Origin: Aeromicrobium piscarium
GTDB lineage: Bacteria > Actinomycetota > Actinomycetes > Propionibacteriales > Nocardioidaceae
Length of the DNA stretch: 64,000 bases
Direction: 5' to 3'
Assembly: GCF_007421815.1 (NCBI RefSeq)
Contig: NZ_VLNT01000006.1
Span: 119,108-183,107, forward strand
Part shown: one piece after another, positions 6,126 through 15,704 of the stretch
Numbering within the stretch: position 1 is the first letter of the stretch
How the letters are laid out: every line of letters begins with the position of its first letter
Program-made: the position numbers and the translations under genes
Notes under the pieces: generated by a model
What the model was told of the DNA's origin: nothing
The model's database searches: none
What the model saw: the letters and a program-made list of their open reading frames with translations, nothing else

Positions 6126-8720
6126 TCAGCGCCGCAGACGCACCAGCGCCGCCAGCTCGGCATCGCTCAGCTCGGTGAGCGCCGCCTCCCCGGAATCGAC
6201 GACGGCATCGGCCAGGGCGCGCTTGGCTGAGATGAGCTCGGAGATCGACTGCTCGATGGTGCCCTCGGCGATGAGCCGGTGCACCTGGACGGTCTTGGTC
6301 TGACCGATGCGGTGGGCACGATCCGTGGCCTGATCCTCGACGGCGGGATTCCACCAACGGTCGTAGTGGATCACGTGGTCGGCGCGCGTCAGGTTCAGGC
6401 CGGTGCCGGCCGCCTTGAGCGAGAGGATGAAGACATCGAAATCGCCCTCCCCGAACCGACGGACCATCTCCTCGCGTGTGCGAACGGAGGTGCCGCCGTG
6501 CAGGTACGCGTGGTCGATGCCCTGCGCGGTCAGATGCCGTGACAACAGATGGCCCATCTGGGCGTACTGCGTGAAGACCAGTGACCGGCCGCCCTCGGCG
6601 AGGATCTCCTCGAGCAGGTCGTCGAAGACCTCCAGCTTGCCCGACCGACGCTCGAGCTCGCCCTCGGCCTGCCGCAGGAACTGGGCCGGATGGTTGCAGA
6701 TCTGCTTGAGCTGCGTCAGCAGCTTGACCACCAGGCCGCGGCGCTGGATGCCACGGCTCTCCTCGATCTCCGCCATCGTGCGACGGACGACGGCCTCGTA
6801 CAGGCCGATCTGCTCGCGGGTGAGCTGCACATGATGGTCGGTCTCGATCTTGGGCGGGAGCTCGGGCGCGATGCCCGGATCGCTCTTGCGACGCCGCAGC
6901 ACGAAGGGGCGGATGAGGGTGGAGAGCCGGCCGGCCGTCGCATCGTCGCGGTCGCGCTCGATCGGACGCGACCAGTCGCGACGGAACTGCTCGCGATTGC
7001 CGAGGAGCCCGGGGGTCGTCCAGTCGAGGATCGCCCACAGCTCGGAGAGAGCGTTCTCGACCGGGGTGCCGGTGAGCGCCATCCGGGCATCGGCCTCGAT
7101 GCGCCGCAAAGCCTGGGCGACACCCGAGCCGGCGTTCTTGACGTGCTGGGCCTCGTCGGCCACGACCATGCTCCAGTCGTGCTCGGCGAGCGCGTCCACG
7201 CTCTGCCGCATCGTCGCGTAGGTGGTCACCACGAAGCCGTCCTTGGCCTCGTGCAGGCTACGCCCTGGTCCGTGGAATCGGTGGACGTTCTCGCCTGGTG
7301 CGAACCGCGCGATCTCTCGCTCCCACGTCGCCAGGACCGAGGCGGGACAGACCACGAGGGTCGGTGCGGCCGCCGCGCGGTGCAGGTGCAGCGAGATGAG
7401 GGTGATGGTCTTGCCGAGGCCCATGTCGTCGGCGAGGATGCCGCCGAGCCCGAGATCGACCAGCTGGTTCATCCAGCGCAGGCCGTCCAGCTGGTAGCTG
7501 CGCAGCTCGCCATCGAGCTCCTCGGGCTGGGAGATGTCGCTCGAGCGTTCGCCGAGGCTCGCGAGACGGTCGCGCACGTCCTCGAGCCAGCCGATGGTGT
7601 CGACGCGGACATGTCGTCCGTCGATCTGGAGCTCACCGGTGAGCGCGGCCTGCAGAGCCTCGGAGGCGTCGAGCTCCTGGCCTTCGCCGCGCAGGAGCTC
7701 GTCGATGCGGCGCGGCTCGATGAAGACCCAGCGGTCGCGGAGCCGGACCAGCCCGCTGTGGCTCACGGCGAGCTCGTCGAGCTCGGCCTGAGTGAGCCGC
7801 TCGCCGCCGACGCTCACGCTCCAGTCGAAGCGGAAGAGCTGGTCGCGGCCGAAGGCGCGCGGCCGGTCGCCGAAACCGTCGACACGGCTGACGACCGGTG
7901 TGGCGGTGACATCGCGGACGAGCTCGCTCGGCCAGGTGACCTCGACCCGGTTGGCCATGAGCGAGGTCACCAGGGTCGCCGCGGCGAGAGCGCCGAGCTC
8001 GTCGGCAGTCAGCGCGATGCTGGCCGGAGCCGCGTCGCCACCGGGCAGCAGACGCGCGGCGGGCGGCCAGCTCGCACCCAACCGTTCGAGCATGGCACGC
8101 AGCGCGGTGCGGGACCCCTCGCCGAAGTGGTGGTCCTCGCGGGCGAACACCTCATGGGCGGAGGCCTCGCCCCAGGTGCGGTCGGTCGGGCGGACACGCA
8201 AGGAGGCGGTGGCGATCGTGTCCTCGCCGCGTTCGAAGGCGACGACCAGGCGGTACGCGAAGGTGCGTGGGGGCTCGATCCGCGGGCGCGGCTGCTCCGG
8301 CTCGTGCCCGTGTCGACGCTGCGGGGTGGTGGCCACCGCGGGGGCGTCGACCGCGAGTGCGGCGAGGAACGCGTCGATCAGCGCATGGGCTTCGCGCGCG
8401 GGCATGTCGAGCTGCTCGGCGGCGGCCCGCAACTGCTGCTGGTCGCCATCGGACGGCTGCGCGAGCGAGCCCGACGCCATGAGGCGCAGCGCGATGATCG
8501 CCGGTCCTGCCCAGGCGCGCACGGATGCATGAGCGTTCATCGCCCGAATTCCGCCTGACAGCGGGCCGATGGCCTCATTGGCCGTGGCCTCGATCGGGCC
8601 CTGCGGAGCGTCGAAGACGAAGCGCGAGAGGGCAGGGTCCTCGTGCGCCACGAAGCGCACGGGATGCCGCAGCACGATCATCAGCTGCGTGGGGGTCGGC
8701 ATCCCTCCATTGTCGGGCAT
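6126..8720 (-). CDS. SNF2-family DNA-dependent ATPase
   Basis: An 864-residue Swi2/Snf2 ATPase. The C-terminal half holds motif I LADDMGLGKTITLI, motif II VADEAQHVKN (DEAQ), motif III LTGTPVEN, and in the second RecA lobe GTSVRTREEMVRRF, LKAAGTGLNL and AHRIGQTKTVQVHRL. The N-terminal ~400 residues match the bacterial SNF2-associated region seen in HelZ-like proteins. It translocates on double-stranded DNA; a role in repair or transcription is inferred from the family. The start at 8720 is chosen because GGCGGGAG lies about 10 nt upstream and it does not run into the previous gene; the ATG at 8702 is an alternative. Confidence 0.88.
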   Translation of the reverse strand: MPDNGGMPTPTQLMIVLRHPVRFVAHEDPALSRFVFDAPQGPIEATANEAIGPLSGGIRAMNAHASVRAWAGPAIIALRLMASGSLAQPSDGDQQQLRAAAEQLDMPAREAHALIDAFLAALAVDAPAVATTPQRRHGHEPEQPRPRIEPPRTFAYRLVVAFERGEDTIATASLRVRPTDRTWGEASAHEVFAREDHHFGEGSRTALRAMLERLGASWPPAARLLPGGDAAPASIALTADELGALAAATLVTSLMANRVEVTWPSELVRDVTATPVVSRVDGFGDRPRAFGRDQLFRFDWSVSVGGERLTQAELDELAVSHSGLVRLRDRWVFIEPRRIDELLRGEGQELDASEALQAALTGELQIDGRHVRVDTIGWLEDVRDRLASLGERSSDISQPEELDGELRSYQLDGLRWMNQLVDLGLGGILADDMGLGKTITLISLHLHRAAAAPTLVVCPASVLATWEREIARFAPGENVHRFHGPGRSLHEAKDGFVVTTYATMRQSVDALAEHDWSMVVADEAQHVKNAGSGVAQALRRIEADARMALTGTPVENALSELWAILDWTTPGLLGNREQFRRDWSRPIERDRDDATAGRLSTLIRPFVLRRRKSDPGIAPELPPKIETDHHVQLTREQIGLYEAVVRRTMAEIEESRGIQRRGLVVKLLTQLKQICNHPAQFLRQAEGELERRSGKLEVFDDLLEEILAEGGRSLVFTQYAQMGHLLSRHLTAQGIDHAYLHGGTSVRTREEMVRRFGEGDFDVFILSLKAAGTGLNLTRADHVIHYDRWWNPAVEDQATDRAHRIGQTKTVQVHRLIAEGTIEQSISELISAKRALADAVVDSGEAALTELSDAELAALVRLRR

Positions 8721-8755
8721 GGGCCCAAGACTCCCGCCGCGAGGTCGATGTGATC

Positions 8756-10261
8756 TCACATGTGGCCGGTCTCCACGAACCGCTGGTGCCAGCTGAGGGC
8801 CTCGTCCAGGAGATGCGGCGTGTGACGGGCCTGGGGTCGGGCCGCCTTGGCACGCCCGATGTAGTCGCGGAGCGCCTCGCGATACGACGGATGCGCGCAG
8901 CATTCGATGATGCGGTCGGCGCGATCGGCGGGGGAGAGGCCGCGCAGGTCGGCCAGTCCCTGCTCGGTCACGATGACGTGGACATCGTGTTCGGTGTGGT
9001 CGACGTGGCTGGCCATCGGGACGATGGTGGAGATGGCGCCGTCTTTGGCCGTCGAGGGCGAGAGGAAGAAGTTCAGGTAGGCGTTGCGGGTGAAGTCCCC
9101 GCTGCCGCCGATGCCGTTCATGATCGCCGAGCCCATCACATGGGTCGAGTTCACATGACCGTAGATGTCGGCCTCGATCATCCCGTTCATCGCGATGACG
9201 CCGAGGCGCCGGATGAGTTCGGGGTGATTGGAGATCTCCTCGCTGCGCAACAGGATGCGGCCCTTGTAAGCGTCGATGCGGTCCATGAAGCGGGCGACGC
9301 CCTCGTCGGAGAGTCCGAAGGAGGTGGCGGACGCGGCGCGCAGGGTCCCGGAGTCGAGCAGGTCGAGCATGGCGTCCTGGAGCACCTCGGTGAAGGCCGT
9401 GAGTCCGGTGAACTCGCTGTCGTCCAGTCCCGCGAGGACGGCATTCGCGACATTTCCGACGCCGGACTGCAGCGGGAGCAGCTCCGGGGGCATGCGCCCG
9501 GCTCGGACCTCGTGCCGCAGGAAGTCCAGGAGATGATCCGCGATCGCCCGCGACTCCTCCCCGGGCGGGCTGAAGGGGGAGTTGCGGTCCGGGGCGTCGG
9601 TCTCCACGACGGCGACGACCCGCTCGGGATCGACCCTCAGATAGGGCTCGCCGATGCGTTCCATCGGCCCGGTGAGCTGCAGCGGACGACGATGCGGCGG
9701 CAGGGCGGTGCCGTAGTAGACATCGTGGAAGCCCTCGAACTCACGGGGCTGCCAGCGGTTGACCTCGAGCACGATCCGGTCGGCCTGGTCGAGCCAGGTC
9801 TTGTTGTTGCCCACCGAGCTGCTGGGCACCAGCAGACCGTCCGGCAGCGCGGCGGTCACCTCGACTACGGCGACATTCAGCCGACCGTAGAACCCGAACC
9901 ACATCTGCTGCGCGGTATGGCTCAGATGCGCATCGACGTAGTCGACCTCGCCGGTGTTGATGAGATCGCGCAGGGTGGGATCGGAGTTGTAGGGCAACCG
10001 GGTGGAGATGCCGTGGGCGCGGGCGAGGACGCCGTCGGCGTCCGGGGCCGTCGACGCACCCGTCCACAGGCCGATCCGGAAGTCCTCGCCACGCTCATGC
10101 GCGGCCCGGATCCGCGCGGCGAGCGCCACCGGAACGGCCTTCGGATAGCCCGCTCCGGTGAAGCCGCTCATGCCGACGTTGTCGCCCGGACCGATGTGGG
10201 TGGCGGCTTCGTGGGCGGTCGTCAAGCGGGAACGGAGAACGGGGCAGGACACGCGCGTCAT
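8756..10261 (-). CDS. Acetyl-CoA hydrolase/succinyl-CoA:acetate CoA-transferase
   Basis: A 501-residue class I CoA-transferase of the acetyl-CoA hydrolase type. PLQSGVGNVANAV is the glycine loop that binds CoA. GIGGSGDFTRNAYLNFFLSP and VTEQGLADLRGLSP are strongly conserved blocks near the C-terminus. Members move CoA between succinate or propionate and acetate, or hydrolyse acetyl-CoA. It lies 35 bp upstream of the SNF2 gene but shows no functional link to it. Substrate cannot be fixed from sequence alone. Confidence 0.9.
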   Translation of the reverse strand: MTRVSCPVLRSRLTTAHEAATHIGPGDNVGMSGFTGAGYPKAVPVALAARIRAAHERGEDFRIGLWTGASTAPDADGVLARAHGISTRLPYNSDPTLRDLINTGEVDYVDAHLSHTAQQMWFGFYGRLNVAVVEVTAALPDGLLVPSSSVGNNKTWLDQADRIVLEVNRWQPREFEGFHDVYYGTALPPHRRPLQLTGPMERIGEPYLRVDPERVVAVVETDAPDRNSPFSPPGEESRAIADHLLDFLRHEVRAGRMPPELLPLQSGVGNVANAVLAGLDDSEFTGLTAFTEVLQDAMLDLLDSGTLRAASATSFGLSDEGVARFMDRIDAYKGRILLRSEEISNHPELIRRLGVIAMNGMIEADIYGHVNSTHVMGSAIMNGIGGSGDFTRNAYLNFFLSPSTAKDGAISTIVPMASHVDHTEHDVHVIVTEQGLADLRGLSPADRADRIIECCAHPSYREALRDYIGRAKAARPQARHTPHLLDEALSWHQRFVETGHM

Positions 10262-10322
10262 GTGACGATCGTGCCCTGCCCCGTGGGTCAGCGCGTTCCA
10301 GGGTGACGGAATGCCGGCCGGA

Positions 10323-10697
10323 TCACTCCGGTGTCGCCGCCTGCTGTTCGGCGATCTGGCGCCGCACGTCGTCCATGTCCAGGTCCTTGACCGCGGTGAC
10401 GACCTGGTCGAGAGCCTCGGCCGGCAGCGCGCCGGGCTGGGAGAAGACCAGGATGCCGTCGCGGAAGGCCATGAGGGTCGGGATGGAGCTGATCTGCGCC
10501 GCGGCGGCGAGTTCCTGCTCGGCCTCGGTGTCGATCTTGCCGAACGTGATGTCGGGGTGCTGCTCGCTCGCGGCCTCGAAGACCGGGGCGAACTGCTTGC
10601 ACGGACCGCACCACGAGGCCCACCAGTCGACGAGCGTGATGCCCTCGCCGGTGACGGTCGACTCGAAGGTCTCCTTGGTCAGGTCGATGGTGCTCAT
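10323..10697 (-). CDS. trxA: Thioredoxin
   Basis: A 124-residue thioredoxin with the active site WASWCGPCK (Cys about residues 32 and 35) and the cis-proline loop SSIPTLMAF. The tail has about 15 extra charged residues (DDVRRQIAEQQAATPE) beyond the standard fold. The ATG at 10697 is chosen because MSTIDLTKE is the family N-terminus and GAGAGG precedes it; upstream in-frame codons run into a palindromic repeat. It is a general cytoplasmic disulfide reductase. Confidence 0.93.
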   Translation of the reverse strand: MSTIDLTKETFESTVTGEGITLVDWWASWCGPCKQFAPVFEAASEQHPDITFGKIDTEAEQELAAAAQISSIPTLMAFRDGILVFSQPGALPAEALDQVVTAVKDLDMDDVRRQIAEQQAATPE

Positions 10698-10780
10698 AGA
10701 TACCTCTCGTCGGAAGCGTTCATGGGTACAACGTCGGGGCTCGGCACAACATTCCCCGTCGGTCGCGTCGGTGGGGGACG

Positions 10781-10892
10781 GATGATGATGCATCGCGGTT
10801 GCTATGACGACCCGAAGGCATCGAGTTCCGTGCCGGTTCGAACCGATGATCATGCGTTACGGCGGTCATGACAGCCGTAACGCATCATCATC
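10781..10892. repeat. Composite palindromic element, family C, copy 1
   Basis: 112 bp bounded by GATGATGATGC and GCATCATCATC. It has two units: a first hairpin-like unit (10781-10823) and a second near-perfect hairpin (arms about 19 bp at 10853-10871 and 10882-10892 plus adjoining GCCGTAAC). A nearly same-length copy with the same internal order is at 36938-37050. It sits upstream of trxA and the divergent dehydrogenase. Confidence 0.75.
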
Positions 10893-10994
10893 GGTCACCG
10901 GGGCCTCAGTGTGTCACCGCCGGGCGGGCATCATCGACCTATGGGTGAGCACATCGAGGAATATCGGCTGTCAGCGGCGGGCGAGCACCGGAGG

Positions 10995-12092
10995 ATGAGG
11001 GTTTCCGGCGTGGTCACCGCGTCGTCCCTCGTGATCGCCCTCGCCGCGTGCAGCGCCGGCGAGGAGGACGACCCGGCACCGTCGCCGGCGCCGACCACCG
11101 CCAGCGAGAGCACGGCGTCCACCACGGTGCCGCCGACCGTCGACGCCGCGATCGCCACGGGGGTGAACGTCCCTTGGGGGATGGTCTTCGACGAGGACGG
11201 CACGGCCCTGGTGGCGCAGCGGGACGATGCGTCGATCCTCGCGGTGGAGCCCGACGGCACGGTGACCGATCTCGGTGTCGTGGAGGGCGTGCAGCCCGGT
11301 GGCGAAGGGGGACTGCTCGGTCTGGCGCTGTCACCGGACGGTTCGACGCTCTACGCCTATCTCACCTCGGCCGAGGACAATCGGGTGGTCTCGATGGCGG
11401 TGGAGGACGATTCGCTCGGTCCTGCGGAGCCGGTGCTGACCGGCATCGGCAAGGCGAACAATCACAACGGCGGCGCCCTGCTGTACGACCCCGCCGACGA
11501 TGTCCTGTTCGTCGCGACCGGTGACGCGTTGCAGCCCGACCTCGCTCAGGACTCCTCGGCGCTGGAGGGCAAGATCCTGCGGGTGACCCCCGATGGCGAG
11601 CCCGCCCCCGGCAATCCGTTCGACAACGAGGTCTGGTCGATCGGGCATCGCAATGTCCAGGGACTGGCCTTCGATGACGACGGACGGCTGTGGTCGAGCG
11701 AGTTCGGCGACAAGGGCGCCGACGAGCTGAATCTCATCGAGGCCGGGGGCAACTACGGCTGGCCGGTCGTCGAGGGGGAGAGCGACGACGAGCGGTTCGC
11801 GGCGCCGAAGGTCACCTGGCCGACGGACGAGGCGTCGCCCTCGGGGCTGGCGATCGTGGACGACACCGCCTATCTCGGGGCCCTGCGCGGTCAGCGACTC
11901 TGGACGGTGCCGCTGGACGGCGAGCAGACGGGGGAGCCGGAGGCGCATCTCGTCGAGGAGTACGGGCGGATCCGCGCCGTCGCCGCGGCCCCGGACGGGT
12001 CGCTGTGGATCGGGACGAGCAATACCGACGGTCGAGCCGACCCGGCAGGCGACGACGATCGTCTGCTCCGGCTCACCGTGACACAGCAGTAG
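10995..12092 (+). CDS. PQQ-type glucose/sorbosone dehydrogenase lipoprotein
   Basis: A secreted beta-propeller protein of about 365 residues. A lipobox LVIALAAC places the lipidated Cys near residue 19. Propeller blocks include GVNVPWGMVFDEDG, GGEGGLLGLALSPD, NHNGGALLYDP, KILRVTPDG, WSIGHRNVQGLAFD and ELNLIEAGGNYGWPVVEG, the signature of soluble aldose sugar dehydrogenases. It probably oxidises sugars at the cell surface if PQQ is available. The start is uncertain: GGAGG abuts the ATG at 10995, and an in-frame ATG at 10941 would add a charged 18-residue n-region. Confidence 0.85.
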   Translation: MRVSGVVTASSLVIALAACSAGEEDDPAPSPAPTTASESTASTTVPPTVDAAIATGVNVPWGMVFDEDGTALVAQRDDASILAVEPDGTVTDLGVVEGVQPGGEGGLLGLALSPDGSTLYAYLTSAEDNRVVSMAVEDDSLGPAEPVLTGIGKANNHNGGALLYDPADDVLFVATGDALQPDLAQDSSALEGKILRVTPDGEPAPGNPFDNEVWSIGHRNVQGLAFDDDGRLWSSEFGDKGADELNLIEAGGNYGWPVVEGESDDERFAAPKVTWPTDEASPSGLAIVDDTAYLGALRGQRLWTVPLDGEQTGEPEAHLVEEYGRIRAVAAAPDGSLWIGTSNTDGRADPAGDDDRLLRLTVTQQ

Positions 12093-12244
12093 GGGAGGTC
12101 GTGGGCGCTTGCGCCCGAAAGAACCTGAGGCTATCCTCATGTTCTGGCGATGCCAGGTGGCCCCCACTCACTCCCTCGATGGGCCACATGTGCCGCCGTA
12201 GCGTCACGGCGTCGGCTCCCTCCTGGCGTCGCCCGGCGCTGAAG

Positions 12245-12326
12245 ACGCCCCCGTCCTTCGCGGACGGGGGCGTCGTCGTCACCAGGACGCGACAGCGCCC
12301 CCGTCCGTCGCGGACGGGGGCGCTGT
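12245..12326. terminator. Two tandem hairpins between convergent genes
   Basis: Hairpin 1: perfect 12-bp arms (12245-12256 and 12262-12273) with a 5-nt loop. Hairpin 2: perfect 16-bp arms (12292-12307 and 12311-12326) with a 3-nt loop. Both share the core CGCCCCCGTCC. They lie between the dehydrogenase stop and the cspA stop and probably terminate both transcripts. Confidence 0.8.
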
Positions 12327-12382
12327 GCTGCTCACTCAGCGAGGGCGGCAAGCCGCCTCGGGTCGAGTCAGCTGATGCTCAC

Positions 12383-12586
12383 TCAGAGAGGGCGGATATT
12401 CGCGGCCTGGAGGCCCTTCTGACCCTGCTCGACGTCGAACTCGACCTTCTGGTCCTCGTTCAGCGAGCGGTAGCCCGACGACTGGATCGCCGTGTAGTGA
12501 GCGAAGACGTCCTCGCTGCCGTCGTCGGGGGCGATGAATCCGAAGCCCTTTTCAGCGTTGAACCACTTGACGGTTCCCGTTGCCAT
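12383..12586 (-). CDS. cspA: Cold-shock protein (CspA family)
   Basis: A 67-residue single cold-shock domain. RNP1-type KGFGFI and RNP2-type VFAHY are present, and the protein starts [14 protein letters not shown]. It binds single-stranded RNA/DNA as an RNA chaperone. The ATG at 12586 has GAGGAG at optimal spacing. Upstream in-frame codons belong to the leader, not the protein. Confidence 0.96.
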   Translation of the reverse strand: MATGTVKWFNAEKGFGFIAPDDGSEDVFAHYTAIQSSGYRSLNEDQKVEFDVEQGQKGLQAANIRPL

Positions 12587-13002
12587 GGTGTTCTCCTCAT
12601 TAACTTTCTTGGCGAAGGCCGCCTCCGGCTGGAGGCGACGGTCGCGACGCACATCCAACCTCGAGAGGAACCACACCCCGAATCAGGACGGGTACTGCAT
12701 TCATCTGGTCCAACGTCGTGCAACTGGCTCCTACCTTATGCCACGGGTGGTGCCGGTGGATACCGCGACCGGCCGACAGCTGTGAACATCTGATGAAATC
12801 AGTGCCGATAGCCCGATAGAACTAGTTCGCTATAACTATTTCTCCAGGAAGTCAAGACTGCCGTTCGGGGTGTGGACGGTCGTAGCGTGACCGGAGGCGC
12901 GGTGACTCACAAGGCCGGCGCGCTGGTGGAGCCGGCGACAGGAGTCGGCCCCTGATCCGGGAGATCCACCACCCATCGGGGGGATCCTCATGAGGAGGAA
13001 TT
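12587..13002. other. Gap with cspA leader and protease upstream region
   Basis: No gene seen. On the minus strand the region next to cspA carries a stable hairpin, CGCCTCC (12620-12626)/GGAGGCG (12631-12637), about 34 nt before the start codon, consistent with the long structured leaders of cold-shock genes. Further right, GAACTAGTTC (12820-12829) is a perfect 10-bp palindrome in AT-rich DNA, a possible promoter or operator for either divergent gene. GAGGAG precedes the protease GTG. Confidence 0.4.
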
Positions 13003-15393
13003 GTGAAACGCATCATGACGAGCCTGGTCGGGCTCGGACTCGTGGCGACCGGCTCACTGGTCGCCGCCGCACCGACGAGCGCTGACCCGGCTCCACCGGC
13101 CTCTCCGGGCCAGGACGGCGCCGCGCCGCGCACCGACGACTTCCCGCATCCGCTGGAGGACAAGCGCCGCGAGCTGCGTGAGGCGGCCGTCTCCCAGGTG
13201 ATCGACGGCGAGCTCACGCCGGAGCAGCGCGAGGGCGGTGCGGTCGCCAAGGTCGGCCAGGCGCCGTCCCCGGCGCAGGCGGCCGCCGAGGCGAACGGCC
13301 ATCCGCAGACGCAGCAGCGGCTGGCGCGAGCGAGTGGCGAACAGGACCAGTACGTCGAACTGGAGCAGGAGCGCGCCGACAAGGTCTTCGTCATCCTCGC
13401 GGAGTTCGATGACGAGCGTCACCCGGACTACCCCGATCAGGACACGGATCCCGACACACCTGGCCCGGAGCGCTTCGACGGGCCGCTGCACAATCAGATC
13501 CCCGAACCGGGACCGAATGACAACTCCACCGTCTGGCAGGAGGACTTCAGCCCCGAGCACTACGACGACATGTACTTCGCCACCGGCCAGAAGACCGAGT
13601 CGGTCAAGACCTACTACGAGACGCAGTCATCCGGGCGATACACCGTGGACGGGCAGGTGTCCGACTGGGTCAAGGTCCCGTACAACCAGGCCCGTTACGG
13701 CCGCGAGGACGCCGGCGCCTGGAATCTCGTGCAGGACGCTGTCAACCAGTGGGTCGAGGATCAGAAGGCCCAGGGCCGCAGCGACGAGGACATCGCCAAG
13801 ACGCTGTCCGAGTACGACCAGTGGGACCGCTACGACTACGACGGTGACGGCGTCTTCGACGAGCCGGACGGCTATATCGATCACTTCCAGATCGTCCACG
13901 CCGGCGGTGGCGAGGAGGACGGCGATCCGACCTACGGCGAGGACGCGATCTGGTCGCACCGCTGGTATGCGTTCGGCACCGATGCCGGTCTGACAGGGCC
14001 GGCGGACAATCCCCTCGGCGGTGCTGAGATCGGCGACACCGGCGTCTGGGTCGGCGACTACACCGTCCAGCCGGAGAACGGCGGACTCTCGGTCTTCGTG
14101 CACGAGTACGGCCACGATCTCGGCCTGCCGGACGGCTACGACACGACAGGTGCCGGCGACAACAGCAACGAGTTCTGGACGCTCATGGCTCAGAGCCGCT
14201 TGAACGCGAAGGGAGAGCCCCTCGGCACACGCCCGGGCGACCTCGGCGCCTGGGAGAAGCTCCAGCTGGGCTGGCTGGACTACGAGGCGCAGACGCACAC
14301 CGAGAAGCGAACACTCGAACTCGGGCCCCAGGAGTACAACAGCGACAAGCCGCAGGGTGCCGTGGTGGTCCTGCCGAAGAAGGAGATCGTCAACGACAAC
14401 GGGGCGCCGGCCTCGGGAGAGAAGCAGTTCTTCTCTGGCGCCGGAGACGATCTGTCGAACACGATGACGACCGAGCTGGACCTCGGCGAGGCTTCCGGGA
14501 CGCAGTTGACGGCGAAGGCCCGGTTCTCGATCGAGGAAGGTTACGACTACGCCTACCTGCAGGCATCGGCGGATGGCACGTCCTGGACCGACCTGGACGC
14601 CACCATCGGAGGTGAGCCGATCGGCGCCGATGCGTCAGGTCGTCCGGCGATCGACGGGGAACAGGAGGACTGGGCCGATCTGGTGGTGCCGCTCGACGCG
14701 TTCGACGGTCAGCAGATCTCCTTCCGGGTGCTGTACCGCACAGACGGCGGCCTGACGATGCCGGGCCTCTTCCTCGACGACATCGTGGTGTCGGCGGGTG
14801 ACACGGAGATCCTGAGCGATGACGCGGAGACCGATTCGGGGGCGTGGACCTTCGACGGCTTCTCGATCGTGGGCGAGACCACGACGACCCAGGCGAGCAA
14901 CTACTACGTCATGGGCCATCGTTCGTACACCGGCTACGACCAGTACCTGAAGACGGGGCCGTACAACTTCGGCTTCATGGACACCAAGCCGGACTGGGTC
15001 GAGCACTACGCCTACCAGACGGGGCTGCTCGTCTCCTACTGGGACACCTCGCAGGCCGATAACAATGTCAGCCAGCACCCGGGTGAGGGCCGCAATCTGA
15101 TCGTCGACGCCAACCCGCGACCGATGATCAATATCGTCACCGGTGAGCCGTGGCGCGCCAGGATCCAGATGTACGATGCGCCCTTCTCGACGCGGAAGTC
15201 CGACTCGATGACCCTGCACACCGACGGTCAGCCCAGTTATATCCGGGGACAGGCGGCCAAGCCGGTGTTCGACGACACGAAGCAGTACTTCTTCGAGGAG
15301 CTGCCGAATCACGGGGTCAAGCTTCCCGCCACGGGCTTCAAGGCCCGGGTGCTGGAGGAGAACGGCACCTCGTTGAAGGTCAGGTTCAACTGA
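13003..15393 (+). CDS. Secreted M6-family metalloprotease (immune inhibitor A-like)
   Basis: A 796-residue secreted zinc protease. The signal peptide ends near TSADPAPP. A propeptide region of roughly 100 residues precedes the catalytic domain. The zinc site HEYGHDLGLPDGYD lies near residues 366-379, the M6 HExxHxxGxPD pattern. DGDGVFDEPDGYIDHF resembles a calcium-binding loop. The C-terminal ~330 residues contain a MAM/jelly-roll-like segment (EEGYDYAYLQASADG and LDDIVVSAGDTEI), as in InhA and PrtV relatives. It starts at GTG with GAGGAG ahead. It probably degrades extracellular proteins. Confidence 0.93.
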   Translation: MKRIMTSLVGLGLVATGSLVAAAPTSADPAPPASPGQDGAAPRTDDFPHPLEDKRRELREAAVSQVIDGELTPEQREGGAVAKVGQAPSPAQAAAEANGHPQTQQRLARASGEQDQYVELEQERADKVFVILAEFDDERHPDYPDQDTDPDTPGPERFDGPLHNQIPEPGPNDNSTVWQEDFSPEHYDDMYFATGQKTESVKTYYETQSSGRYTVDGQVSDWVKVPYNQARYGREDAGAWNLVQDAVNQWVEDQKAQGRSDEDIAKTLSEYDQWDRYDYDGDGVFDEPDGYIDHFQIVHAGGGEEDGDPTYGEDAIWSHRWYAFGTDAGLTGPADNPLGGAEIGDTGVWVGDYTVQPENGGLSVFVHEYGHDLGLPDGYDTTGAGDNSNEFWTLMAQSRLNAKGEPLGTRPGDLGAWEKLQLGWLDYEAQTHTEKRTLELGPQEYNSDKPQGAVVVLPKKEIVNDNGAPASGEKQFFSGAGDDLSNTMTTELDLGEASGTQLTAKARFSIEEGYDYAYLQASADGTSWTDLDATIGGEPIGADASGRPAIDGEQEDWADLVVPLDAFDGQQISFRVLYRTDGGLTMPGLFLDDIVVSAGDTEILSDDAETDSGAWTFDGFSIVGETTTTQASNYYVMGHRSYTGYDQYLKTGPYNFGFMDTKPDWVEHYAYQTGLLVSYWDTSQADNNVSQHPGEGRNLIVDANPRPMINIVTGEPWRARIQMYDAPFSTRKSDSMTLHTDGQPSYIRGQAAKPVFDDTKQYFFEELPNHGVKLPATGFKARVLEENGTSLKVRFN

Positions 15394-15403
15394 CCCACCA
15401 GAC

Positions 15404-15443
15404 CGAAGGGGGCGCGCATCCGGGGGACAGCGCGCCCCCTTCG
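15404..15443 (+). terminator. Hairpin terminator after the M6 protease
   Basis: Perfect 14-bp arms CGAAGGGGGCGCGC/GCGCGCCCCCTTCG with a 12-nt loop, starting about 10 nt after the stop codon. Confidence 0.8.
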
Positions 15444-15550
15444 CCATGTCTCGGGGCGGGGGAGGTGAACTCGCTCCGTAACGGCTATGCCTTCGTGTCA
15501 CGGCTCCGTTGCCACGTGCTCGCAGGGTTCGCCGTGCCTCCGACCTCGGT

Positions 15551-15678
15551 GGTCGAGTAGCCAAAGGCCGTTCGCGGCCGACGCGATGGAGCTAGCGCAG
15601 GAGGGGCGTAGCCGCGTTGGAGCGAGGCCACGCTCGGGGAGGTGATCTCGTGACGCCGCTTCCGCGGGCTACTCGACC
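15551..15678. repeat. MITE-like element with 12-bp terminal inverted repeats
   Basis: GGTCGAGTAGCC (15551-15562) and GGCTACTCGACC (15667-15678) are perfect inverted ends of a 128-bp GC-rich non-coding segment between the convergent protease and MFS genes. No ORF inside. The rest of the gap (15444-15550, 15679-15704) shows nothing recognisable. Confidence 0.55.
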
Positions 15679-15704
15679 CGGTGCCGACCCGGCACCTTGA
15701 CGCG

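Noticed and set aside
12832-13002. Riboswitch upstream of the M6 protease
   Set aside because: Some hairpins are possible but no known aptamer pattern could be identified by eye.
12852-13394. 180-codon minus-strand ORF over the protease start
   Set aside because: It is Ser/Arg-rich, antisense to the signal peptide and propeptide of the M6 protease, and has no domain.
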